Positions 24,601-36,054 of a stretch of DNA of 64,000 nucleotides are shown here, piece after piece. The stretch covers positions 39,404,437 through 39,468,436 of the forward strand of contig OX375873.1 in NCBI GenBank assembly GCA_947359465.1, given 5' to 3'. This DNA comes from Metellina segmentata. Lineage: Eukaryota > Arthropoda > Arachnida > Araneae > Tetragnathidae. The notes beneath the pieces were generated by a model. It saw nothing but the letters and a program-made list of their open reading frames with translations, searched no databases and was not told the origin of the DNA. Position numbers and translations under genes: made by a program. Within the stretch, counting starts at the first letter, position 1. Each line of letters begins with the position of its first letter.

Positions 24601-27600
24601 GTCACGTTCGCCAGTTACCTATTTACCAGGACGGATGAAAGAGAGTGCAACTTTGTCTACCAAAAGGTACTACACGGTGGAGATACGTTCAACTACTCTA
24701 TTTTTAGTTAATTTTTGCAGTGGTGGCTCAATTCACAGCGTTAAGTCTGCTCTACTATGAACGATATAAGAATATAAAAAGGGGTGGTTCGGTTTCTTTT
24801 CAGCCTAAGTACTTCCACTCGACTGAGTGTGTTCCCAAACAAGCGGAATTAATTATCTATATTGATATCATTGCCTGTAAGCTAACTTGTCTGAAAGGTA
24901 CCAAGGAGGCTTATATCGTATCCTTAATGTTCCGATTTGGTTCAGTCACCTGTTTCGTGACAATATCATTTTCTTAGTTCTTCTAATCATTATACTTAAT
25001 GTTCATGAACTTCTGATTTCTTTCCCTGCTACTTAATGATGGTAAAATCGTGAAAGTTCTGGTAAGAGATAGCTACACTCACGTTGTAAGATGAACTAAT
25101 TTAAAAATTAGTTTCGAGGTTTATTTTTCACATATTACCGTGTTATTCAATAGGGAATAACATCTTATAGTGTCGTGTGCATAAAATTTGCTTAAAGGGT
25201 TATGTATCAAATTAGATTACTTAAAAATTTTATAATGTCAAATACCATCCAATTTTGAAGCCAAATTTTGAATTTATAACAAACTTCAACCTCGAAACCA
25301 AGATTGCTTTGATCTAATTTCTGGATTATAAGTATTATTTTGGAAATTGCGGAGCATCCACAATGTAATATATAGAGTAGTTCCCCTCAGATTAATTCGT
25401 ATCATTCGAAATATTCTTCTGAAATATTTTATTTATCCTAAAGAATCCAAATAATGAATGATAATTCAAAATTTCATATATTTCCTTCTAATAGGAGTGA
25501 CTCATTTCTATTTAAAAAAAAAATATTAACGAATAGTAAATTTCTTATTCTGAAAAACTATTGGAAGGATAGAGGCGAAATTTTACATTATCATTGAAAA
25601 AGTCTTGATTAGATTTCCATGAAAATTCATGGCGGTTGTTATTCATAATTTTTAGTATTAATTTCATAAATAATTTTACGTGTCAAAAATTAACTTCATA
25701 GAGAAACGCAATAAGCATATTTTATTTGGGTTCCCTGTTAATGACATAATAAAAATTTTCAGCATGATAGAAAGATTATCAGTTTCTTTAAAATTAAATA
25801 TGAACAGCTGAGTTTATGAAACTTATGAATAGAAAAGATATAAACTTTATAAGTTTGGAAAACTAATTTAAAATCAGGTTCTACAAATTTTTCTTACATC
25901 CAAGTCAAACGGTAGAACCAAAAGATCTGAACGGTGGTAGATGAAGTTAAATTTGGAAATGGATTCCAATTTTGTTTCCAAATCGCTTGTTGTTTGTGGA
26001 AGTTATGAATTTTGAGCCCAATTTTGTATGAAAACGACCCTTTTAACAAATCTTAAAATGCATATAAATAGTCATGCATATAAATTCTTAAAATGTTATT
26101 CCCTATTCAATAGTACCCTTGTATTTTCTCTCTCTAATATAAACGACGTATGCAAATGAGGAACACCAAAAAGGAATATAAAGTGATTTAACATTTTAAC
26201 TTACTAGAACGCTAAATCAATGAGAACCATGAGCTTGTTTCTTTGCAACGAGACGGTTCCATCTGGGGGTAATCGGAGACAGTGACACCCAAAGTGTGTT
26301 ACTTATTTTGTCTTTGTTTTTTTTTTAAATTTATTTTTTACTTTTGTTGTCCAAGTTTATTCCGTTGTTTTGTTTTGGTTGCTGTCACTGCAGAAAACCC
26401 CGCTTCACACAGATAGGTTGTTGGAAATGGCAATTGGGATTTAAGTGTTGTGGTGGCAATCTCAGGGTATTCTGCCATGACTTTAATCCAGAACACCGAC
26501 AGAGTTGTTGTCTGGAACGTAGTTTTAAGGCCGCCGTCATTTGCAATCTCCAGCAGTTGATCTTCGTCTTGCACAGATATGCAAGATTCTCCTGATTTGT
26601 TGACAAATGTGTCGCGGATCCATTCCTTACCAGTTCGTGGGTCTTTTGTGGTTGGGAAGTAGCGCTTAAACTTTTTTGAAAGCTAAGACAGGTGATCGTA
26701 CACCAACTGGGAGAATGAATGTGCAGGCTCAGTCTCGCCTAAAATCCCAGCTAATGTCTACAACATGTCCAAAATGCCTCTGTTCACGAGCTGTCCCCCA
26801 CAACTCCAGTTTGACTTTAAATGCAGCTACTTTGTCTGCCAACTTGAAAACAGTTGTCATTTTGCCCTGAAGGCACAGATTGAGTTCACTAAGCAGGCTG
26901 AATATGTCACACAGGTAAGCCAGTTTTGAGACCAATACCTTGTCACTGAAATTTGCTTCCAGCGGTGACTTCTTTTCTGAGAGAAATCTTTGCAATGGCT
27001 CTCGTAATTCAAATTCTCTGTTTAGCGATTTTCCCATGGATAACCATTTTATTTCTGTGTATAAGTGAAGGCATCTGTACTCTGCGTTCATCTCCTCACA
27101 AAGCTGCTCAAACAGGTGCGAGTTAAGGACGTGTGTTTTGATGTGGTTAATAACTTTAACGACATCAATCAATACACTGTTAAATTCCGGTGACATTTTT
27201 CGACTTGCCAGCATTTCCCTGTGAATGAGACAATGCGTAGATTCACTCTCAGGTGCAACCTCCTTAATCCGAGCAGTTAAACCAGACAGTCGTCCAGTCA
27301 TGGCAGCGGCTCTGTTTGTGCATATGCCGTCAAAAAAGGACCATTTTAGTTGTCTTGATATATAACCATCTAGTGACTTGAACAGTTCTGCTCCTGTGGT
27401 GTTGGTTGGCAAAGATAATGCACATAACAATCATCATGCACATCTTCCTGATATAGATATCGCACATAAACAAGTAGTATTGCCTTGTTGTCGATATCTG
27501 TAGATTCGTCAACCTGGATTGCGTACCACGGATATGTATAAAATCATCTCCAACAATTGTATCTCAATGTCTCGTCTATTTCCTCAATGCACCTAGTCAC

Positions 27601-30600
27601 AGTGCTAGCCGACAAAGGCACATGTGCTATATTTTCCACAGCAGCCTCTCCTAGAAGTTCACAGCAAATGTCTTTAGTGGAGGGAAGATCAATTCTTCAC
27701 CGACAGTGAATGGATTTTTAACCTTAGCAATACGATTAGCCACCAAATATAATGCTCTCAGTGCATTCTTCTTTATTGATGTGGTGGCCCTCATAAAGTT
27801 CTTCTGTCCTTCGTGTTTCCGTTTTTTTATTTTAAATACTCCAGGGGCTTGTCTTTTAATCGAGGGTGCTTGGCGTTTAAGTGGCGAAGCAGTTTTGAAG
27901 GTTTCATTGCTTCATTAAAGAGCTGGTCGCCGCAAACTATGCAGAGCGGTTTTGGTGTGTGGGGATTACCTGTCCCGATAAATCCATATTTCAAGTAGGA
28001 CTCATGGTATTGTCTATTAAAAGTTACATGTTTCTTTGATGTTAAATGCTCTTCTTCCGTCTCTTCACTGGGCCTTTTCTTTTTCCTAAGGAAACTTAGT
28101 AACGATGTATGTTTCGCACTCATTTTTGCTAATTTGTGGGTTAAATTTCAGCAAACACAATATACTTGTACACCAAGCACTGTTAAACATGAGAAAGTAC
28201 CGGTGAACAGAGAGACGACCGATATACACCTTCTCTTTACCAAAGCTACAACACCAATGCCGCTTGCAGCCGCTCAGCTCCAGACTTCACCTAAAACCGC
28301 CCCGATATCACGATAATTTGCGCATGCGCGGTATTGGTGCTGCTTTAGATGACGTCTCTCAGCTCCCGGTTAACCTCTTGTCCATTGAAAGTCACACAAA
28401 CCCGAGAGAAATACACCACACAAAATAAAATGGAAATAATTTAATGTTCCTTGGGCGGCCCGGTCCCATTTGAACCACGGACCGATACCGGTCCGCGGCC
28501 CGGGGACCACTGCTTTAGATAACTGGAAAAACATTGATTGTTCAGATGAGTCACAATTCCAGTTGTTTAAGAGCTGATGGGAGGGTTTGAGTGTGGCACA
28601 GACCCTATGGACTATAGTTGTCAACAAGGCACTGTGCAAGCTGGTGGTGGCTCCATAATGGTGTGGGTGTTTTTACATGGCATGGACTGGGTCCTCTAGT
28701 CAAACTGAACCAATCATTGAATGAAAATAGTTATGTTCAGCTACTTGGAGTTCAATTGCAGTCATTCATGGACTTCATGTACACAAACAATGATGGAATT
28801 TTCCAGGATGACAATGCGCCATTGGTATGAGAAACATTCTGGACAGTTCCAGCAAATGATTTGGCGTTGTAGATCGCCAGACATGAATTCCATCGAACAT
28901 ATATGGGACATGATAGAAAGGTCAGTTCGTGCACAAAATCCTGCACTGGTAACACTTTTGCAAGTACTGCCGGCTGTAGAGGCAGAATGGCTGAACATTT
29001 CTTCAGGGGACTTCCGATAAATTGTTGAGTCAATGCCATGTCAAGTTGCTGCAATTCACAGGGCAAAAGGAGGTCCCACCGGAATTAGGAGGTATCTCCT
29101 GATTTTTGGAACGTCAGTGTATAATAGGTAAAATGTGCTTAATTATTCTGACCAATAGATACAAGCAATAGACCCTTAAACGCAGATGCTCTGCATGGTT
29201 TGATGAGTATTGAAACGACTGTACACAATATTTAAGTATTTCAGACTTTTGAACAGTTTTTACTTTGTAAATATTTGAGGACAAAGGGTATAACCAGATA
29301 CCTGCCAGATGCTCTGCATGGTTTGACGAGTATTGAAACGACTGTACACAATACTTAAGTATTTCAGACTTTTGAACAGTCTTTGTAAATATTTGTGGAC
29401 AAAGGGTATAACTCTTTTTTCCTAACTAAAAATATGGACTTTCTAAGCACTTTCTAGGACAAAATAAGGACTTTCTAAGGACTTAAATAAAACATTGAAG
29501 AAACCGTATTATACAATGCAAAACTTGACTTTAGACCAAGTGGGGATGCTCTTACAGATTAGTTAATCTTATAAGAACAGTAGTGTGTAAAAATTTAATA
29601 TTAAAGTCTATTTTCTGAAAATTACACACAACTAATGCCACACAAAACTGAGATTTTTCAAAAACAAAATTCATCAGTTAACTTATAGGCATTTATGTGT
29701 ACAAATATTAGTAACATGTGAGTAAGTAAACAAATTATAGAATGGAGACCGCAAGAAAGAAACTTAGGATGTTTTTCTTTTATCTGTTCGAAGTGTATTT
29801 GCTTTTACAAAAAGGGAAAGAAAGAAGCAAGTTTGAGGAGGACCGGGCTTGGTGTTGCCAGTCTCCCAGCTGTTGTTGTGAGTTTGATTTCGTTTTCTTA
29901 TTCGAAACATATTGTTTTGTATTCACTTTTTAATGGTCTTTGGGGGAGTGTATGAGTAATTTTTTAGCATATTGCTGCTCATGCATAGGAAACACCATTT
30001 TGTGTTGTCTGGGTCAGGCTCCTCCCTAATCCACGAATAAGTTCAAAAATTTCATAATTAAATTTTTTATTGTTTTTGAAATTTAATTGCTCACCTTGTT
30101 ATGAAATGGAAATTCCTCACACTAGTAATTATTTTATAATACACTTTCATAAATTCATAATGAAAATAAGTAAATTCATATATTGGCACACAGGAGGTTT
30201 CAAAAAAATGAAATTAATGGCAAACTATTCATTTATTAATTGCAAGTTGCATACGTCAGTCAAATTTGTCTGGATCGGAGACAGAATGAGTTTCAAAGAA
30301 AACATTTTCCCGTGAACCGAAATAGATCATAACAGCTATGCAAAAACTATGATAAATTTATAAATTTTATGATATCATGGTTCCCACACCTTTATCCAAA
30401 TAAAATTCAAGGACTTTTAAGGACTTTTCAAAACCTAAAAAATATTTTTCAAGGACCTAAAATTTTTTTATAACGACCTAAAACAAGGCATACGCAAAAG
30501 TTGTCAATTAAAAATAAAAATGAGAGTATAAAAAAAAATACATTATTTTTTCACTCAATTTTTTTAAACTACTGAGTCAAAAAAAGAAAGGTTATCAATT

Positions 30601-33600
30601 TTGCTTATGATTTGGATTTTCTTTTCTCACAGAACCCAGTTTTTTTTTTTTTGCAAAGTGGGCTTCTTGTCTCAATAACGACTATCAGGCTGCTTGCACA
30701 CATCGATTTCGGTCGTGCGAGAAAATATCGTACAATAAATTATTTTGGTGGCACGTAGAAGAGTATGGAAGTGTGCACACATGGTTCAATCTACGCGACA
30801 CAATCTCCAATTTGCTGTCGTCCACTGCCACTATAACAGACGGCTGTCGTGGTTTGTTTCGTTTGAGAAACAAAACAAATCAAAAGTTTTGACTGGCTTT
30901 TTTATTCTCCACTCTATGTTTCTATCTTTACGATCGTTATTAAAGATAGAGTGAAAAGTTCAACGGATTTAAAAGCTGCAGAACATTTTACACTTAAAAG
31001 ATACCTTAAATGCGATTTTTAAAAAAAAAGTTTTTTCCCATTAGTAACTTTTATAATTTTGCAATATGAATTTGGCTTCATTTCTTAAAAATCGTGCCAG
31101 GTTTCCAATGACGTTCTGACTGCTAAAGCTACGGTTTCCTAAAAAAGCGGTGCTGTTATCTAGCGGTCGTGATATGTCATGATGCGGCGGGCATAGCAAG
31201 GCAGCTGTTTTACGGAGACCAGAGGTGCTAAATTAGATGGATAGAATGCGGTGGAGAATGGACGATCTTAGATGTAGCATTATTAGTATATCCCGTGGTG
31301 TAAAAGCGCAAAACACCAGTTTCATTCAGAATGACTCTCAAATGGCGCACCTGCTGTGGAGGAAAACTAGCCTGGACAAGTTCCAATGCAAGACGAAATT
31401 ACACAATTATGTACTAATTAAAAAAAATTAAGTACTTTCAAGAACTTTTCACAAAGTTCCGTAATTTTCAAGGGCCGCTAGTTCAGAAAAAAAATTCAAG
31501 GACTTTTAAGGACCGTGGGAACCCTGGATATGGTTTTAAAAAAAATGCAATTTTATTCAATATATATTCAAATAGTTACCACCGTCCCAGCCTAAGCCAT
31601 TCGGTGTATCGCCACGTAATTTTGAACCACGGTCAGATGACGAGGCAACATCTGAGCTGGAACCCTACTCTACAAACTTCCACACGAACCAAACATGAGG
31701 ACTTTCGGCCACGACACATTTAAGGTGCACCAGCCGCCTCCACAAGCTTACAAACATCCATGCCCTGACAGGATTTGAACCAGGAACCTTCCGATCTAGA
31801 GGTTAACACATTAACCACTATGCCGTTTGGTCGGCTTGAATAGATATATAGAGTATTTTAATAAAAATAATTAATTTGAAAATAATCATCTAGGTTGACG
31901 ATGGAAACGGATTGCGCATGGCATAACAAAAGTGAAGTGAAATTCAATCACAATCGGCCGTTTAGTATTTGTCACCTGGATACAAAGAGAAAAAAATTAT
32001 AAAGCATAGAAAAATTACTTTCGTTTGGGGTCAGTGGACAAATACGACACGAGTCCGAAATTTTCAGTTTTCAAACAACTTTACTCGATTTGTGAAATTC
32101 CTTGTTCTTCCGGTCGTCTAGCACTCTGGTTTACACTTTTGCGATCTTTACCTCTATGTTTTTTTCAATCAATCAGGTTTTTTTTTCTCCAGAACTGATG
32201 ATCAATTGCTTCAACTTTTCAGAGCAGAATCACCACCGAGAATCTTCAAAGTTTTCATTATTCAACTTTTCTGGGATATTTTTTACAAAGAATTAGGAGC
32301 ATGAAAAAGCCAGATTAAAAAAAAAATTGTAAAACATTGGGTTCTACACAGCTAGCAGTGTTAATAAAAATAAATTTTCTTTATATTGTTTCTGATTCAC
32401 CAACAAACTTAAAAATTCCCTTCCTCATAATTATAATTTTTTAAACCACTGCACTTGCTGGTAACAGAAAGAAACAAAATTAATTCACATTTGATTATTG
32501 TATTCTAGTTCGTCTAGCAGGGCAACTGTTTTGTGCGTTGCGAGAGCCACTCGCCACACAAGTCAAAAACAGACTGATTTTCATGGGATTTTTCAAGTCT
32601 TTAAAGTGTATTAAGGCACGTTCTCACGAATCAAGTTTAATAGACTGATTATAGTTGATCAATAAAAGTTGAATATGACTTGAATCAGTTTTGTTCACAT
32701 ATTTCAGTAAAAACTGATCAAGTTTCATTTTTTAAATGGCGTCGAAAGCAGCTGTGCGTGAAGTTGTACATATAGTAAGTTTTGTTAAAAGAACTAAATA
32801 CAATTTTATTTAACATGAGAAGAAATCGTAAGACACATCGTTTTAGCAAGTATATCAGATGGCTCCTGTGAATCATCTCCGCATAGTTCTCTGTTGCATG
32901 ATTCATTTGAAATTGACAATGACCATTGAGTTGTATGAAGAGAAGGTAAAAACGCAGGTGATGTTTTTGAGTTCCAATCGCTTTTGTCTTATTACAGTTC
33001 GAATTTGTTCCAGGCAGATGATTGTATCATTAAAGAGGCATCTGTTTTAACAGGACAGCGACAAATTTAGCAAATATGTCGGATTCATAATCAGTAGAAT
33101 TTTTGTTACATTGCACTACTTATCAAGTTTATCAATTGCAACTCTTTGCATCTTTTTTTATATTTGTCTAGTCAGTGGATTAGGTACAGTTCTAAAAATA
33201 TTAGCATCTTTTAGACCACTTGAGACTCATATTTTAAACTTTCTTATATCTAAAAACAAAACAGACACGCATGACCAGAAGAAAGCAAACTTGACTGTCA
33301 ACTGAATTTCACACTTTTCAAGACAAGTTTCAAATTGAAAGCAGATGGCGGATGACTCATCACTTGAACGATAAAGTTTGAATGGGTCTAACTTTTCATG
33401 GTCCACTAGAAAGTTGATCAACTCTATTGAAGCAAAGTTTCTCACTATAGTTTTCATTCAACTTTGTTTAATCAACTATAATTGGTCAATTAAACTTGAT
33501 TTGGGAGAACGCGCCTTCACACGCTCATCAAGAGTCGATCGACGACTTGTGTATCGCATATCAAGGGTTGCCATTCAAGCAGGCTAGTAGCTGAATCATT

Positions 33601-36023
33601 GCCAATGCGGTACTCATAAACAGTTTTATTAACAATCGGCCACTAAGAGTTCAGAAATATTGTAAAAAAATATCGTTTTTTGAAAACTGAATTTTGTTTT
33701 CAAAGGAAAATAAGCACTTTCTAAGTAATATTGACAAAAAATAAGCACTTCTAAGGGCTCTTAGAAATTAAAGGTCAAAATAAGCACTTTCTAAGACCCG
33801 TGGAAACCCTGTGGATAGGTCGAAAATTTTGCAAATATGAGATAAGTTCGTCTACTGGAGGATTTGTCTGGGGATCTTATGTGTTGTGGAGACGTAATGT
33901 GCAGGAAAAACGAGTAACAAAGAGTGTAATCAAAATAAATTACGACATAAACCCGATTCACAAGAGGCCAAATCTTTTTAAAATGCGCTCCTGAAAAGTA
34001 GTTTTTAGACTTATCCTGTTATTTCCCTTGACCAGATATATTAATGAAGAAAATTATGATTAATGGAAGCTAGATGAATTATTTGAAATAAATGTAATAC
34101 TGATCAAATTATATACACAATTTTGTGTTATCAAATCATCAATTTAAAAAGATTCTTGCATACTTTAAATAAATTTTGATTTACTACTATCTCATATTAT
34201 TATTTATCACCACCAATTTTTATTTCTATGATAAGGAAAATTGCAGTCAATACAATAATGTAATTACACTAGAGTGGGACCATCAAGACATTAACAAAAG
34301 AACGAATATACTGCAATACAAGTAGACAAAAAGATGCTTGCCTGTGATGTTTATGTCATGAAGTTCAACACAAAATAAATGAACTTGTAGATAGTCATGT
34401 TTAGGACCCTAAAACAAGTGACCCTTACATCTCTAGGTAAATCATGTTGAATACATTTGCCAGGAAGGTTCAGCTTTCTAACATAAAACTTGTTTTCAAT
34501 CCTAATGCATTTAAAGAACACAAAATGTAATTGCAGTACCTGTTTCGCCATTGTAAGATCCCAAAATTCCTTTTTTCGAATGCTGAAGGGCTCCTTCATA
34601 CGATCAATTTTGCCCTCTTTCATTGCTTCTCTTCGCGGCGTTTCTATTTCCTTATGGATGCATAGTAAACGACGATCAAAGTCAGTTTGGCCAACATCCA
34701 TATTCTTAAATGAAAAGGCAGATTAGATTTTGCAACCTACTAAGAAATGTGTGACACTTTTAATACAATAGTTATACATTGTATCAAAATATGTGGTTAA
34801 CTAATTACACCCTTTTATTACATAACATATAATAGAGGTTGCATAGTATCTTTTAGATTGAACAACTTTGTAAGTTAGTTTAAAAAAGAAAAAAAAGATA
34901 ACACTTTAAATTCTTAGATTTAACTTGTAAAATACTTGTCTTAACTTGTAAAATACATTTCATAAGTTCATATAAATTTAAATTAAAAAGCAAGTAAAGA
35001 GTCTCTGGAAAATTCCTTAACTGATTGTTTCAAAAGTTTACAATACGGTTGGGGTGTTGCAGACAGAACTAATTTCAGGTTTAGAATTCTACTTTTGTCT
35101 TAAAAGTTACATGTACATTCATTAAGTACATTATACATCATACTTAGCTAGAATACATGATAATGAAATTAACAGAAAAAGTATTTATGGATTATGCTAA
35201 TATTTAGAAATAAAATATTCTTCAAATGCATATATAAAAAGGGTATAAAGCCAGTTAACATTATGTTTTAAGGAGATAAAAATGTGTCCATTCGGGTACT
35301 AACCTCAAATTTAACTATATCGTATGCTAAGTATCTCGGAACATCTTGGCCATTCACTTTATCGATAATCATTTCCTAAAAAAAGATTGTTCAGTGAAAA
35401 AACAGAAAAAAAAAATCCAATATAACAGGAACATAAACTCAATGAGATGGTAAAATAACTCTTGACAAATAGAAGACATTTAAACATTGATTAAAAATGC
35501 AGCTTTGTGATACAACAATGTCTTAACAAATTTTTTAGATCAGACATTAATAATTTGTGATGAAATTTTAAAAACAGATTGTATTTAGCAGATAAACACA
35601 TACTGCTCTTGCTGCAAAGTCTGACTGTAGCCATGAAACTGAACTGAATCCTTTTTTTCATAGGGAATACTTGAAGAACTGTATTCAAGTTTGCATTGGC
35701 AACTTATTATTATGTAATATATTGCATGGCAATATATTACATTGGCAAACTTAGTGGGAAAATGAAAATATATTTATAATTTTAACGTGTTGCAAGAATA
35801 TCTATATAGAAAACTACCTTTGCCTGTCATCAAAACAAAGGAAGCAGTTAAAGGCAAAATAAATTGTGTAATCTACCAGAATAAACTCAATTCAAAATAA
35901 ACGAGTTCTGTACCTATAGTGACTGCCATCACTCTAATTTTGAAGTGTGAGTAGTTCTAGTGGTAGACAGTCTTAAAGATTCTCAAAATAACTACTCGTT
36001 TAACATGATAAACCACAAAATAC

Positions 36024-36054
<31 letters not shown>

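Larger units (their letters stand above)
24180..28512 (-). mobile_element. hAT-Charlie (OC1-like) element, autonomous-derived but decayed
   Basis: Starts CAGTGCTCCCCAAC and ends GGGGACCACTG, with an exact 8-bp duplication CTTTAGAT (24172-24179 and 28513-28520) in the Tc1 element. The termini resemble the OposCharlie1 (OC1) group as I remember it. The - strand carries a broken transposase (28123-26338). The 3' part is itself interrupted by the 1.8-kb insertion at 24327-26161. A 1.03-kb deleted relative is at 37951-38978. Confidence 0.9.
23616..29119 (+). mobile_element. Tc1 element split by a hAT insertion
   Basis: The left end (CACTGAAGTGCCAAAAGTCA at 23616) is the inverted match of the right end (CAAAAATCAGGAGATACCTC on the opposite strand, ending CAGTG at 29119), with TA on both sides (23614-23615, 29120-29121). 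The left part encodes [20 protein letters not shown] and [15 protein letters not shown]; the right part (28521 on) encodes DCSDESQF (first Asp), FQDDNAPLV (second Asp) and [15 protein letters not shown] (Glu). Stops and frameshifts are present. Without the hAT the element is about 1.17 kb, shorter than an intact one. Confidence 0.9.
29411..33811. mobile_element. CAGGG-terminus element, copy II (left end lost)
   Basis: Collinear with copy I (6018-9130). It starts inside the left terminus (CTCTTTTTTCCTAACTAAAA), lacking CAGGGTTCCCA, and ends CCCGTGGAAACCCTG. Compared with copy I it lacks the Helitron but carries a CATGG/CAGGG-type insertion (30376-31526), a fuller SINE (31590-31838) and a TTA-flanked MITE (32614-33516). 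No transposase frame. Lies in capping-enzyme intron 13. Confidence 0.8.

Noticed and set aside
31764..31836. tRNA gene on the - strand
   Set aside because: A- and B-box are present, but the sequence continues into a repeated body found at several places, so it is a SINE head.
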